Shown here piece after piece: positions 35,708 through 45,425 of a DNA stretch of 59,003 bases. Positions within the stretch are counted from its first letter, which is position 1. Every line of letters starts with the position of its first letter. The DNA is from Halomonas ventosae (GTDB lineage: Bacteria > Pseudomonadota > Gammaproteobacteria > Pseudomonadales > Halomonadaceae): the NCBI RefSeq assembly GCF_004363555.1, contig NZ_SNZJ01000011.1, positions 1 to 59,003 of the forward strand, given 5' to 3'. A model generated the notes under the pieces. The model did no database searches, was not told the origin of the DNA, and was given only the letters and a program-made list of their open reading frames with translations. The position numbers and the translations under genes were made by a program.

Positions 35708-37192
35708 ATGCCGCCTGACGCTCGCCCCTTGCCGCCACTTGCGCCTGTGATTCATCACGCCCACGGCCCCTGCTGCTGCGGCTCACCGCTTCTGCAGCGT
35801 TTCCATGAGCGCATGATGGCGGAGATCAGTCGCCGCCACTTCCTGGGCGGGACGGCCGCCGTCTTGGCGCTCTTCGCCGGCCTTCACGTCCCCTCCGCGG
35901 TGGGTGAGAAGCCACGGGAGCGCGAGGGACCGCTGCTGCTGACCCACCTGCGCCTGTTCGACGGCAGCGGTTCGCCGCCGCGAGATGACGTGGCGGTGCG
36001 GGTGGAGGAGGGACGCATCGCGGCCCTCCTGCCCGGTGATGCCGACGCCGAGGGGGCCGAGGTGATCGACTGCGGCGGGCGGGTGCTGATGCCGGGGCTG
36101 ATCGATGCCCACTGGCACACCACCCTTGCCGCCATCACCCAGGTGGCGGCGATGACCGCCGATGTGGGCTACGTGCACCTGGTGGCGGCCCGGGAGGCGG
36201 AGCGCACCCTGATGCGCGGGGTGACCAGCGTGCGCGACGTTGGGGGCCCTTCCTTCGCGCTCAAGCGCGCCATCGACGAGGGCATCGTCGCCGGCCCGCG
36301 GATCTTTCCCGCCGGCGCCATGATCTCCCAGACGTCGGGCCATGGCGATTTTCGCCTGCGCCACGAGGTGCCCCGTGGCACCACGACGCCGCTCAGCGAG
36401 CAGGAGCGCCAGGGGGTGGCGGCGATCGCCGACGGCGAGGCCGAGGTGCTGAGGCGCACCCGGGAGCAGCTGATGCTCGGCGCCTCCCAGATCAAGCTGA
36501 TGGCTGGCGGCGGGGTGGCTTCCTCCTACGATCCCCTGGACAGCACCCAGTTCACCGAGCGCGAGCTGCGCGCCGCGGTGGAAGCCGCCGAGGACTGGGG
36601 CACCTACGTGACGGTGCACGTCTATACGCCGCGGGGCATCCAGCGCGCCCTGCGCGCCGGGGCGCGCTCCATCGAGCATGGCCAGCTGGCCGACGAGGAG
36701 AGCGTGCGCATGATGGCCGGGCAGGGCGCCTGGTGGAGCCTGCAGCCCTTCCTGCAGGACGAGGATGCCAATGTCTATCCCGACGAGGCGCGTCGTGAGA
36801 CCCAGCGCCAGGTCACCGAGGGCACGGTGCGCGCCTACGAGATGGCCCGGCGCTTCGACGTCAAGACGGCCTGGGGCACCGATATCCTCTTCAGCCCCCA
36901 GAACACGCCGAACCAGCTGCGCCACCTGGCCAAGCTCACCCGCTTCTACGACCCGCTGACCGTGCTGGCCATGGCCACCGGGGGCAACGGCGAGTTGCTC
37001 GCGCTCTCGGGCCCGCGCAATCCCTATCCCGGCACCCTGGGGCGCATCGCGCCCGGCGCCCTGGCCGACCTGCTGGTGGTGGACGGCGACCTGAGCCGTG
37101 ACCTCGATTTCCTTCACGATCCGGAGCGCAACCTGCGGCTGATCATGAAGGGCGGCCGCATCCACAAGGACCGCCTGGGAGAAGGCTCATGA
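35708..37192 (+). CDS. Tat-exported amidohydrolase family protein
   Basis: A 494-residue amidohydrolase of the imidazolonepropionase/prolidase-like group. Metal-binding motifs are IDAHWHTT (HxH), QIKLMAGGG (possible carboxylated Lys), VTVHVYTP, SIEHGQ and GTDILFS (Asp). The twin-arginine motif ISRRHFLGGTAAVLALFAG sits at about residues 40-58, unusually far in, after a stretch with HHAHGPCCCGSP. GGAATTT upstream is a weak ribosome binding site for the ATG at 35708. The stop overlaps a 32-residue ORF by four bases. The substrate is unknown; exported homologs often act on peptides or lactam-like compounds. Confidence 0.82.
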   Translation: MPPDARPLPPLAPVIHHAHGPCCCGSPLLQRFHERMMAEISRRHFLGGTAAVLALFAGLHVPSAVGEKPREREGPLLLTHLRLFDGSGSPPRDDVAVRVEEGRIAALLPGDADAEGAEVIDCGGRVLMPGLIDAHWHTTLAAITQVAAMTADVGYVHLVAAREAERTLMRGVTSVRDVGGPSFALKRAIDEGIVAGPRIFPAGAMISQTSGHGDFRLRHEVPRGTTTPLSEQERQGVAAIADGEAEVLRRTREQLMLGASQIKLMAGGGVASSYDPLDSTQFTERELRAAVEAAEDWGTYVTVHVYTPRGIQRALRAGARSIEHGQLADEESVRMMAGQGAWWSLQPFLQDEDANVYPDEARRETQRQVTEGTVRAYEMARRFDVKTAWGTDILFSPQNTPNQLRHLAKLTRFYDPLTVLAMATGGNGELLALSGPRNPYPGTLGRIAPGALADLLVVDGDLSRDLDFLHDPERNLRLIMKGGRIHKDRLGEGS

Positions 37193-37287
37193 AGGCTCGG
37201 CGGCTTCCACTGGTCCTGGCCCTGGGGCTTGCCGCGCTGGGTCTGGCGTCCCAGGCCCATGCCGACGCGGAGGGCTGGCGCTTCTGA
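37189..37287 (+). CDS. 32-residue signal-peptide-only ORF
   Basis: The ATG overlaps the amidohydrolase stop. The peptide is a textbook signal sequence (KARRLPLVLALGLAALGLAS, cleavage after AHA) leaving only the heptapeptide DAEGWRF. It may be the 5' remnant of a deleted exported protein or a genuinely tiny secreted peptide. No continuation was found in other frames downstream. Confidence 0.45.
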   Translation: MKARRLPLVLALGLAALGLASQAHADAEGWRF

Positions 37288-37433
37288 CCCGGCCGCCCGC
37301 CTCGCCATGGCGCATTTCGCGCCTGGGGGGCGCCCGGATGGTGCAGTGCCGCATGGCGGCCGCCGGGTGGAGGAGAGGCTAAACACCTCGATAATTACAT
37401 AACCATTTGTATTTTAAAAAACTTTAAAATTGT

Positions 37434-37448
37434 TGGCCCGATCTTCGC
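37434..37448 (+). promoter_or_regulatory. Sigma54-like promoter
   Basis: TGGCCCG-N4-TCGC at 37434-37448 matches the -24/-12 consensus TGGCACG-N4-TTGC at the invariant GG and GC with exact spacing; two bases differ. An AT-rich tract (37390-37431) precedes it, as expected for an IHF- or activator-bendable upstream region. Confidence 0.45.
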
Positions 37449-37458
37449 AAGTAGTCAG

Positions 37459-37539
37459 GCATGATCGCCGAGGCAGAGTGGCGATTCACCGAGTGAGCTG
37501 GCGTGCTCCAACTGGTCCCCTTCGGGGGGCCTTTTTTTT
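37459..37539 (+). ncRNA. Candidate orphan small RNA
   Basis: Between the amidohydrolase operon and the cupin gene, 373 bp hold no credible protein gene. From the predicted sigma54 start near 37459, about 80 nt run through a hairpin (ATCGCC 37464-37469 with GGCGAT 37480-37485) and a single-stranded stretch to a strong intrinsic terminator. There is no GGA-rich RsmY/Z pattern. The RNA is inferred from architecture alone. Confidence 0.45.
37514..37539 (+). terminator. Intrinsic terminator GGTCCCC-TTCG-GGGGGCC-T8
   Basis: Seven-pair stem with a UUCG tetraloop and eight Ts (37532-37539). It stands more than 220 bp after the last upstream ORF, so it probably ends a separate short transcript. Confidence 0.92.
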
Positions 37540-37660
37540 GCGTGCTTGAAAGGCGAGGGCGCACTCATGGCAGTCAGGCTGCTAGGGTCATGGTAATGGT
37601 GCCAGTCATACTCCGGTCATGCGTTGGCGCATGATCGCCCATCTCCAGGAGCGGCAGTCG

Positions 37661-37975
37661 ATGGCGAACCTGTTCGAGGCGATACCCGAAGGCCTTGCCG
37701 AGGAGCGGTACGATGAGGTCGTGAGCGGCCGCGGGGTGACGGTGGAGCGCATCGTGTCGCGCGGCCACACCTCGCCCGACACCGGCTGGTACGACCAGCC
37801 GCGCCACGAGTGGGTGCTGGTGCTCAAGGGCCAGGGCGTGGTGGCCTTCGAGAATGGCGAGTCGGTGACGCTCGGCCCGGGCGACCACCTGACGATTCCC
37901 GCCCACCGCCGGCATCGTGTCGCCTGGACCGCCCCGGACGAGGCAACCATCTGGCTGGCGGTTCACTACGACTGA
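37661..37975 (+). CDS. Single-domain cupin protein
   Basis: A 104-residue cupin. The beta-barrel motif 1 is degenerate (TGWYDQPRHEWVLVLKGQGVVAFE), while motif 2 is clearer (LGPGDHLTIPAHRRHRVAWT, with metal-ligand histidines). Small cupins of this type are often annotated as phosphoribosylaminoimidazole- or polyketide-related, but no substrate can be assigned here. I chose the ATG at 37661 after CAGGAG. It is followed by 144 bp with no recognised feature before the phosphoesterase gene. Confidence 0.75.
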   Translation: MANLFEAIPEGLAEERYDEVVSGRGVTVERIVSRGHTSPDTGWYDQPRHEWVLVLKGQGVVAFENGESVTLGPGDHLTIPAHRRHRVAWTAPDEATIWLAVHYD

Positions 37976-38119
37976 GGCCGGCGTCGGCAAGGCCCGCGAC
38001 CCTTGGCGACGTAGCCGGCGGGGCGCAAGGAGCGGCCGCCAGGTGCCGAGCGGACGCTAGTGTTCGTCCGGTCCGTGCCTCACACTGGCGCGGATGGCTC
38101 GCTGCACAGGGAACCGACG

Positions 38120-38890
38120 ATGCGCCTGAGGCTTCTCTCCGACCTGCACCTGGAACACTTCGACAGCCCACCGGAACTGCCGGAGGCCAGCGCCGATGCG
38201 GTGATCCTCGCCGGCGACATCCACGCCGGCCTCCAGGGGCTCGGCTGGGCAGCGGAGCGCTTTGCCGGCACCCCGATCCTCTATGTCCCCGGCAACCACG
38301 AGTTCTACGGCACCGGCATGTCCGTGCTGCGACGGGAACTGGCCGCCGAGGCCGCACGGCTCGGCATCCACCTGCTGGACAACCGCTCGCTGACCCTGGA
38401 CGGCGTGCGCTTTCACGGCACCACGCTATGGACCGACTTCGCTCTCTATGCCGGCCAGCCGGAACATGACCCGGCACTCACCGAGGCCAGGGCGCTGGCC
38501 CTGATGCCGGATTTCCGTATCATCGAGCAGCCGGAGGGGGCGGTGTTCACCCCGGCGGAGAGCCGCCGCCTGCATGCCGAGGCCCTGGCCTGGCTGGATG
38601 CCGAGCTGGCCCGGCCGTTCAGCGGCCCGAGGGTGGTGATCAGCCACCATGCGCCCCTGGCCGACTGCATCCCGGGGTGCTACCGCGGCGATGCGCTGTC
38701 GCCGGCCTTCGCCTCCCATCTGCCGCAGCTGATGGGCCGCATGGACCTCTGGCTCCATGGCCATGTCCACGAGCCGGTGGACCTCGCGTCCGGCGGCACC
38801 CGGGTCATCGCCAACCCCGGTGGCTACCCGGACGAGTTCGTCCCGCCTCTCTTCGCCCCCGACCTGATCATCGAGGTGAACGCCCCATGA
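38120..38890 (+). CDS. Calcineurin-like metallophosphoesterase
   Basis: A 256-residue enzyme with the full dinuclear-metal motif series: SDLHLEH (DxH), LAGDIHAG (GD), VPGNHEFYG (GNHE), [10 protein letters not shown] (H) and LHGHVHEP (GHxH). The substrate is unknown; relatives act on phosphodiesters and nucleotides. I chose the ATG at 38120 after CAGGGAA. Its stop overlaps the DUF1294 gene by four bases. Confidence 0.88.
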   Translation: MRLRLLSDLHLEHFDSPPELPEASADAVILAGDIHAGLQGLGWAAERFAGTPILYVPGNHEFYGTGMSVLRRELAAEAARLGIHLLDNRSLTLDGVRFHGTTLWTDFALYAGQPEHDPALTEARALALMPDFRIIEQPEGAVFTPAESRRLHAEALAWLDAELARPFSGPRVVISHHAPLADCIPGCYRGDALSPAFASHLPQLMGRMDLWLHGHVHEPVDLASGGTRVIANPGGYPDEFVPPLFAPDLIIEVNAP

Positions 38891-39189
38891 CGCTGCTCAT
38901 CGGTACCTACCTGCTGGCGAGCCTGGCGGCGGTGATCCTCTACGGCGTCGACAAGGCCGCGGCCCGGCGAGGCGATCGGCGCATCCGCGAGTCGACCCTG
39001 CAGCTTGTCGCCCTCGTCGGCGGCTGGCCGGGCGCCCTGCTGGCCCGGCGCTGGTTTCGCCACAAGACCCGCAAGCAGCCCTTCGGCATCATCCTGTGGG
39101 GCTGTGCGGCCCTGAACCTCGGCCTGGTGGCGTGGCTTGCCACGGCGGATGCCGCTGCTGGCTTGCGCCAGCTGGCAAGCCTCGAGTAG
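38887..39189 (+). CDS. DUF1294 membrane protein
   Basis: A 100-residue protein with two hydrophobic helices at the termini ([19 protein letters not shown] and [17 protein letters not shown]) and the DUF1294 core [38 protein letters not shown] between them. The function is unknown. Some family members are fused to cold-shock domains; this one stands alone. It is coupled to the phosphoesterase and followed five bases later by polB. Confidence 0.85.
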   Translation: MTLLIGTYLLASLAAVILYGVDKAAARRGDRRIRESTLQLVALVGGWPGALLARRWFRHKTRKQPFGIILWGCAALNLGLVAWLATADAAAGLRQLASLE

Positions 39190-39194
39190 CGCCC

Positions 39195-41600
39195 TTGTCG
39201 AGCGATCGCCGGACAGAACGGGACGGCACGGCGCGCCACGGTTTCATCCTCACCCGGCACTGGGAGGAGACGTCTCGGGGCACCGAGGTCACCCTGTGGC
39301 TGGCCACCGACGAGGGCCCGCTCAGGTTGCGCCTGCCGCCGCAACCTTCGGTGGCCTTCCTGCCGGCCGAGCAGCGCACCCGGGCCGAGTCGCTGCTGGC
39401 CGGCGAGCCGGGCGTCACGCTGCGCGAGCTGGCGCTGCGCGACTTCCATCACCGTCCGGTGCTCGGCCTCTACTGCCGGCAGCATCGCCAGCTGGTTGCC
39501 CTCGAGCGCCGCCTGCGTGAGGCCGGCCTGTCACTTTACGAGGCCGATATCCGGCCCCCGGAGCGCTACCTGATGGAGCGCTTCATCACCGCGCCCGTCA
39601 CGGTGACCGGCACGCCGGACGGGGAGGGAGGCCTGGCAGAGGCGCGCCTGCGGCCGGCACCGGGCTATCGCCCGCGGCTGCGCACGGTGTCGCTGGATAT
39701 CGAGACCAGCGCCCGGGGCGAGCTCTACTCGATTGCCCTGGAGGGCTGCGGGGCGCGCCGGGTCTACATGCTGGGGCCGCCGCGGGGAGAAGCGGAGGGG
39801 CTCGACTTCGCGCTGGAGTACTGCGACAGCCGGGCCGGGCTGCTCGCGCGGCTCAACGCCTGGTTCGCCGAGTTCGACCCCGACGCCATCATCGGCTGGA
39901 ACCTGGTGCAGTTCGACCTGCGCATCCTGCACGAGCATGCCCGCGCGCATGGCGTGCCGTTGCGGCTGGGGCGCGGCGGCGCCGAGACGGAGTGGCGAGC
40001 CCACGGCCACCAACCCAACCACTTCTTCGCCTCGGCCGCCGGGCGGCTGATCATCGACGGCATCGAGGCGCTGCGCTCGGCGACCTGGCACTTCCCCTCC
40101 TTCAGCCTGGAGAACGTCGCCCGTACGCTGCTCGGCGAGGGCAAGGCGATCGACAACCCCTACCAGCGCCTCGACGGCATCCTGCGCATGTTCGCCGAGG
40201 ACAAGCCGGCGCTGGCCCGCTACAACCTCAGGGATTGCGAGCTGGTGACGCGGATCTTCGCCAGAACCGAGCTGCTGGAATTCCTGCTGGAACGCGCCAC
40301 GGTGACCGGCCTGCCCGTCGATCGCAGCGGCGGCTCGGTGGCGGCCTTCACCCACCTCTACTTGCCCCGGCTGCATCGGCTGGGGCTGGTGGCGCCCAAC
40401 CTCGGCGAGGGGGAGAGGGCCGAGAGCCCCGGCGGCTTCGTCATGGACTCGCGCCCGGGCCTCTACGACTCGGTGCTGGTGCTCGACTTCAAGAGCCTCT
40501 ACCCCTCGATCATCCGCAGCTTCCTGATCGACCCGGCGGGGCTGGTGGAAGGGCTCGCCGACCCCTCGGAGGCCGCCTCGGTGCCGGGCTTTCGCGGCGC
40601 GCGCTTCTCGCGCACTCGCCATGCGCTGCCAGCCATCGTCGAGCGGGTGTGGGAGGGGCGCGAGGCCGCCAAGCGTGCCGGCAATGCGCCGCTTTCCCAG
40701 GCATTGAAGATCATCATGAACAGCTTCTACGGGGTGCTCGGCTCCCGGGGCTGCCGCTTCTTCGACGCGCGTCTCGCCTCGTCGATCACCATGCGCGGCC
40801 ACGCCATCATGCGGCGCACCCGCGAGCTGATCGAGGCCGAGGGGGTTACCGTGATCTACGGTGACACCGACTCCACCTTCGTCTGGCTGGGTCGTCCCTT
40901 TGACGAAGCGGAGGCCGAGGCGGTCGGCCGGCGGCTGGTGGCGCGGGTCAACGTCTGGTGGCGAGCGCAGCTGGCCGAGGAGTACGGCCTCGAGAGCGCC
41001 CTGGAGCTGCAGTTCGAGACCCACTACCGGCGCTTCCTGATGCCCACCATCCGTGGCGCCGAGGCGGGCAGCAAGAAGCGCTACGCGGGCCTGGTGCGGG
41101 ACGCGGATGGCAGCGAGCGGCTGGTGTTCAAGGGGCTCGAGACGGTGCGCAGCGACTGGACGGAGCTCGCCAAGGAGTTCCAGCAGGTGCTCTACCGGCG
41201 GGTCTTCGTCGGCGAACCCTGGCGGGACTACGTGCGCGACTATGTACAGGCCTTCCTGCGGCGTGCCCGGGAGGGGGAGTTCGACGAGCGGCTGGTCTAT
41301 CGCAAGCGGCTGCGGCGCCGCCTCGACGACTACCGCCGCAACGTGCCGCCCCACGTGCGGGCGGCAAGGCTCGCCGACGCGGAAAATGACCGGCTGGGCC
41401 GGCCGCGCCAGTACCAGAACGGCGGCTGGATCCGCTACGTGATGACGGTAGCCGGCCCCGAACCCCTGGAGGCTCACTCCTCGCCCATTGATACCGACCA
41501 CTACCTGACCCGGCAGCTGCAGCCGGTGGCCGACGCCATCCTGCCCTTCGTCGGCGACGACTTCGAGAGCCTGATCGATCGCCAGCTGGGGCTGTTCTGA
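39195..41600 (+). CDS. polB: DNA polymerase II (family B)
   Basis: Damage-inducible family-B polymerase with proofreading. The 801 residues contain Exo I ([12 protein letters not shown]), Exo II ([14 protein letters not shown]), Exo III (YNLRDCEL), Pol motif A ([14 protein letters not shown] near residue 430), motif B ([20 protein letters not shown]) and motif C ([12 protein letters not shown]). The first in-frame ATG within the gene is too late, so I chose the TTG at 39195, five bases after the DUF1294 stop, giving a length close to the E. coli enzyme (783). I did not identify a LexA box with confidence. Confidence 0.93.
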   Translation: MSSDRRTERDGTARHGFILTRHWEETSRGTEVTLWLATDEGPLRLRLPPQPSVAFLPAEQRTRAESLLAGEPGVTLRELALRDFHHRPVLGLYCRQHRQLVALERRLREAGLSLYEADIRPPERYLMERFITAPVTVTGTPDGEGGLAEARLRPAPGYRPRLRTVSLDIETSARGELYSIALEGCGARRVYMLGPPRGEAEGLDFALEYCDSRAGLLARLNAWFAEFDPDAIIGWNLVQFDLRILHEHARAHGVPLRLGRGGAETEWRAHGHQPNHFFASAAGRLIIDGIEALRSATWHFPSFSLENVARTLLGEGKAIDNPYQRLDGILRMFAEDKPALARYNLRDCELVTRIFARTELLEFLLERATVTGLPVDRSGGSVAAFTHLYLPRLHRLGLVAPNLGEGERAESPGGFVMDSRPGLYDSVLVLDFKSLYPSIIRSFLIDPAGLVEGLADPSEAASVPGFRGARFSRTRHALPAIVERVWEGREAAKRAGNAPLSQALKIIMNSFYGVLGSRGCRFFDARLASSITMRGHAIMRRTRELIEAEGVTVIYGDTDSTFVWLGRPFDEAEAEAVGRRLVARVNVWWRAQLAEEYGLESALELQFETHYRRFLMPTIRGAEAGSKKRYAGLVRDADGSERLVFKGLETVRSDWTELAKEFQQVLYRRVFVGEPWRDYVRDYVQAFLRRAREGEFDERLVYRKRLRRRLDDYRRNVPPHVRAARLADAENDRLGRPRQYQNGGWIRYVMTVAGPEPLEAHSSPIDTDHYLTRQLQPVADAILPFVGDDFESLIDRQLGLF

Positions 41601-41614
41601 GCCGGCAGGTCGGC

Positions 41615-43414
41615 TCAGGAGGGCGAAGGCGCGTCGGTCATGGCTGCCGCGGGGTGGCGCCCGAACTGCAGCTCGGCCAGGTGGCGGTAGAGCGGGCTCG
41701 CTTCGAGCAGCGCCTCATGGCGGCCGCTGGCCACCAGCCGGCCCTGGTCCAGCACCAGCAGGCGGTCGGCGGCAACCACGGTGGCCAGGCGATGGGCGAT
41801 CACCAGGCTGGTGCGGCCCACCATCAGCCGGTCCAGGGCCTGCTGCACCAGCCGCTCGCTCTCCGCGTCCAGGGCACTGGTGGCCTCGTCGAGGAGCAGC
41901 ACCCGGGGCGCCTTGAGCAGCGCCCGGGCAATGGCCAGGCGCTGGCGCTGGCCGCCGGAGAGCTGCACGCCGCCGGGGCCGAGCGAGGTGTCGAACCCCT
42001 GGGGCAGGGCCTCGATGAAGCCCAGGGCATTGGCATCCCCGGCGGCCCGGCGCAGCTCCTCGAGGCTGGCCGTGGGTTGGCCGAAACGCAGGTTCTCGGC
42101 CACGCTGCCGGTGAAGAGCACCGGCTCCTGGGCCACCAGCCCCAGCGCATGGCGCAGCTCTCGCGGATCCAGGTCGCGAAGGTCGATGCCGTCCAGGCGC
42201 AGGGTGCCGGCGCCGGGATCATGGAAGCGCAGCAGCAGCGAGAGCAGGGTGCTCTTTCCGGCCCCGGAGGGGCCGACCAGCGCCACCCGCTCCCCCGGAC
42301 GGATGGTGAGGTCCAGGGCATCCAGCGCCGGGGTCTCCCGGCCCGGGTAGGTGAAGCTCACCGCCTCCAGGCGGATCTCCCCGGAGAGCGGCTCGGGCAG
42401 GGGGCGCGGATGAGGGGGTGGCGTGATGCCCGGGCGAGTATCCAGCAGTTCCAGGAGGCGCTCCGCGGCGCCCGCCGCGCGCTGCACGTCGCCGGCCACC
42501 TCGGCCAGGGTCGCCACGGCCCCCGCCGCCAGCACCGCGTAGAAGACGAAGGCCGAGAGCTCCCCGGCGCTCAGGCTGCCGGCCAGGACTGCCTGGCCGC
42601 CCTGCCACAGCATCATGCCGACCGCGGCGAAGACCGCCAGCATGGCAATGCCCGTCAGCCAGGCGCGCTGGCGGGTACGGGCCACGGCGGTGGCGAAGGC
42701 CTCCTCGACCCGTGCCCCATAGGCCCGGCGATCCTGCGTCTCGTGGGTGAAGGCCTGGACGGTGCGGATCCCGGCCAGGGCCTCCCCGGCATAGCGGCCG
42801 AGCTCCGCCACCCGGTCCTGGCTGAAGCGCGAGAGGCGTCGCACCCGGCGCCCGAACCAGAGGATCGGCAGCACCGTGGCGGGGATGCCCAGCAGCACGA
42901 TGGCCGAGAGCCATGGCTGGGTCACCAGCATCAGCGCCACCGACCCGACCAGCATCAGCAGGTTGCGAAGGGCCAGCGAGATCGACGAGCCGAACAGGCT
43001 CTGCAGCACGCTGGTGTCCGCCGTCAGTCGCGAGGCGATCTCCCCGGCGCCGCCGCTCTCCCCGGCACTGCCCTCGAAGACGCCGGGCTCGAGGTCGAGC
43101 AGGTGGTCGAAGACCCGGCGCCGCAGGTCGGCCGCCAGCCGCTCGCCGATCCAGGTGACCAGGTAGTAGCGCAGCGCCGAGGCCATCGCCAGCACCGCCA
43201 CCACCGCGAGCATCAGGCCGAGGGCCTGGTCGAGTCGTGCGCGGTCCTCGGCCAGAAACCCCTGGTCGATGACCAGGCGCAGCCCCTGGCCGAGCAGCAG
43301 CACGCTGGCCGCGGCGGCGAGCAGCGCCAGGGCGGCCAGCACCAGGCGCCAGCGGTAGGGGCGCAGCAGGGTCAGCAGGCGCAGCAGCACGCGGGGGTCG
43401 GGTCGGGATGCCAT
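41615..43414 (-). CDS. ABC transporter, fused membrane and ATPase domains (MsbA-like)
   Basis: A 599-residue half-transporter exporter. Six transmembrane helices occupy about residues 20-310, including a coupling segment with ADTSVLQSLFGSS. The nucleotide-binding domain has Walker A LVGPSGAGKSTLLSLL near residue 380, Q-loop VAQEPVLFTGS, signature LSGGQRQRLAIARAL, Walker B VLLLDEATSALDAES and the switch His in VIAHRLATV. It must dimerise. The exported substrate is unknown; lipids or drugs are typical. Its ATG is divergent from trxC. Confidence 0.88.
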   Translation of the reverse strand: MASRPDPRVLLRLLTLLRPYRWRLVLAALALLAAAASVLLLGQGLRLVIDQGFLAEDRARLDQALGLMLAVVAVLAMASALRYYLVTWIGERLAADLRRRVFDHLLDLEPGVFEGSAGESGGAGEIASRLTADTSVLQSLFGSSISLALRNLLMLVGSVALMLVTQPWLSAIVLLGIPATVLPILWFGRRVRRLSRFSQDRVAELGRYAGEALAGIRTVQAFTHETQDRRAYGARVEEAFATAVARTRQRAWLTGIAMLAVFAAVGMMLWQGGQAVLAGSLSAGELSAFVFYAVLAAGAVATLAEVAGDVQRAAGAAERLLELLDTRPGITPPPHPRPLPEPLSGEIRLEAVSFTYPGRETPALDALDLTIRPGERVALVGPSGAGKSTLLSLLLRFHDPGAGTLRLDGIDLRDLDPRELRHALGLVAQEPVLFTGSVAENLRFGQPTASLEELRRAAGDANALGFIEALPQGFDTSLGPGGVQLSGGQRQRLAIARALLKAPRVLLLDEATSALDAESERLVQQALDRLMVGRTSLVIAHRLATVVAADRLLVLDQGRLVASGRHEALLEASPLYRHLAELQFGRHPAAAMTDAPSPS

Positions 43415-43572
43415 GGAGGTCTCGGCGGCTTGGACGGGAGGTATTGCCGCGACGATAGCAGCCCGGGGAGGTCACTGCATGGCGGGGCGCGGCAGCCTGC
43501 GACGCGATGCCGCTTGAAGCGCCCGCCGGTCGCCAGCATAGTGCGGGAAACCCTTTCCGGATGGAGAGCGAG

Positions 43573-44010
43573 ATGGCCGATTCCCTGACCCTGGGCTGCC
43601 CCCACTGCGGGGCCACCAATCGCGTCGCCCGGGCGCGCCTCGGCCACGGGCCGAAGTGCGGCAAGTGCAAGCAGGCGCTGTTCACCGGCGAGCCAGTGGC
43701 GCTCAACGCGGCCAACTTCCCTGCCCTGGTGGAGCGCAGCGAACTGCCGGTGGTCGTGGACTTCTGGGCCAGCTGGTGCGGGCCCTGCAAGATGATGGCG
43801 CCGATCTTCGCCGAGGCCGCCCGGGAGCTCGAGCCCCGCCTGCGCTTCGCCAAGCTCGATACCGAGGCCGAGCAGGCGCTGGCGGCGCGTTTCGGCATCC
43901 GCAGCATTCCCACCCTGATCGTGTTCAGGAACGGCCGGGAAGTCGCCCGCCAGCCGGGAGTGCTGCAGGGGCCGCAGCTGAGGCAGTGGCTCGAACCGCA
44001 CCTGGCGTGA
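43573..44010 (+). CDS. trxC: Thioredoxin 2
   Basis: Cytosolic thiol reductase with an N-terminal zinc-binding extension, characteristic of TrxC: CPHCGATNR and GPKCGKCKQ supply the four Cys ligands in the first 35 residues. The thioredoxin fold follows with VVVDFWASWCGPCKMMAPIF and the cis-proline strand IRSIPTLIVFRNG. Total 145 residues. I chose the ATG at 43573 after GGAGAG; one 12 bases upstream is possible. The last 86 bases overlap the 3' end of the convergent diguanylate cyclase gene. Confidence 0.93.
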   Translation: MADSLTLGCPHCGATNRVARARLGHGPKCGKCKQALFTGEPVALNAANFPALVERSELPVVVDFWASWCGPCKMMAPIFAEAARELEPRLRFAKLDTEAEQALAARFGIRSIPTLIVFRNGREVARQPGVLQGPQLRQWLEPHLA

Positions 44011-45238
44011 CACCCGCCGGCACGCTCTCCAGCAGGGTCAGCTCGGGGCCCTGGGGCGTCACCACCACGCAGTTGCGCCCGCTCTCCTTGCCGGCATAGA
44101 GGGCCCGGTCGGCGCGCAGGAGACCCGGGTCGAGGCTGGTCTCGCCATCGTCGACCCGGCTGATGCCTACCGTGACCGTCAGCTCCAGCGCCACGCCCTT
44201 GACCTCCAGGGGACGGCGACATACGGCCTCACGCAGGCGTTCGGCAACCTCCCTGGCGGTGATCAGGTTGGCCAGGGGCAGGGCGATCACGAACTCCTCG
44301 CCGCCATAGCGGCCGATGATGTCGCTCTCGCGCAGGACGGACTGGCAGCGGGCGGCGACCACCGTCAGCGCCAGGTCGCCGATGGCATGGCCATGCACGT
44401 CGTTGATGGCCTTGAAGTAGTCGACATCCACCATGCACAGCGACAGGGGGGTGCCGTCGCGGTGGGCCCGGCGGCGCTCCTGCTCGGCCAGCTCGAAGAA
44501 GCGCCGGCGATTGGTGATCCCCGTCAGCTCATCGGTCCTGGCCATATGGCGCAGGCGCTGCTCCAGCTGGTTTCGCTCCCCGATCTCCTCCTTCAGCCGG
44601 CGGTTGACCGAGCGTTCCTCCAGCAGGCTGGCGAACTGGGCGCGCTGCAGCCGGTGGATGCGGGAGACGGTCAGCCAGCACAGCAGGTTGACGAAGCCCA
44701 GCAGCAGCAGGCTGTTCACCAGGACCCCGCCGGGCAGCGGTGACCACACGACCACCGAAGCGAGGAAGCCGCCGATCAGGTAGGCATTGCTGGCCAGCAT
44801 CCAGGGCAGACGGTTCGGAATGAAGAGGTAGAGGGCCATGCTGGCGGCCACGATGGAGGCGAGGTTGGTCATGACGCCATCCGGCCGCAGGGGGATGGTG
44901 AGCAGCAGGCCGCTGACGGCCAGCAGGCAGACGAGGTTGATCGACAGTGGCGCCTGGGCCAGGGAGGGGCGCCGCCATACCGCCAGGGCCAGCAACAGGA
45001 AGCTCGTGGCGACGGTGGCGCGCATGGCCAGCAGCACCATGAAGGCGTCGCTGGTGCCCAGCAGGCTGAAGTCCGTCAGGCTGAAGGCGAGGAAGAGCCC
45101 GGCGGCCACCACCAGCGCATGACGCAGCTGGCAGGCGTCATGGGCCTGCATGGTGCGGCGGAACAGGGCCTCCCGGGCGGCGTCCCGGAACTCCCCACGC
45201 CAATCCAGCTCGTTGCCATCCCCTGCGTTGGTGGCCAT
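43925..45238 (-). CDS. Membrane diguanylate cyclase (GGDEF)
   Basis: A 437-residue protein with about six N-terminal transmembrane helices (residues 40-200, MASE-like sensor), a short coiled coil (RSVNRRLKEEIGERNQLEQRL) and a GGDEF domain starting ARTDELTGITNRRRFF. The active-site loop is RYGGEEF, an accepted GGEEF variant, so c-di-GMP synthesis is likely. DALYAGKESGRN-like residues close the domain, after which a 35-residue Ala/Pro-rich tail is encoded antisense to trxC. No upstream RxxD inhibitory site is obvious. The ATG at 45238 follows AAGGAAG. Confidence 0.87.
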   Translation of the reverse strand: MATNAGDGNELDWRGEFRDAAREALFRRTMQAHDACQLRHALVVAAGLFLAFSLTDFSLLGTSDAFMVLLAMRATVATSFLLLALAVWRRPSLAQAPLSINLVCLLAVSGLLLTIPLRPDGVMTNLASIVAASMALYLFIPNRLPWMLASNAYLIGGFLASVVVWSPLPGGVLVNSLLLLGFVNLLCWLTVSRIHRLQRAQFASLLEERSVNRRLKEEIGERNQLEQRLRHMARTDELTGITNRRRFFELAEQERRRAHRDGTPLSLCMVDVDYFKAINDVHGHAIGDLALTVVAARCQSVLRESDIIGRYGGEEFVIALPLANLITAREVAERLREAVCRRPLEVKGVALELTVTVGISRVDDGETSLDPGLLRADRALYAGKESGRNCVVVTPQGPELTLLESVPAGVTPGAVRATASAAAPAALPAGGRLPGRS

Positions 45239-45425
45239 TCGTACTTCCTTGAGGGACGGCGCCCGTCTTGATGACTACGGCCGTCCGCTTCCCTTGAGTG
45301 GGTGTTCTTATGGAAGTCCTGCCGTCGGTGCCTGCGCACACGGCAGCGATACCGGGGAAGCATGGCGACAAATTGCGCATCCCGCCAGCCACCTCATGCA
45401 AGTGTCACAGTTAGCTCACGGCTCT

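Noticed and set aside
37288..37660. tRNA or protein gene in this gap
   Set aside because: No cloverleaf with a CCA-like end or T-loop, and no ORF with a ribosome binding site, was found; only the promoter-hairpin-terminator arrangement remains.
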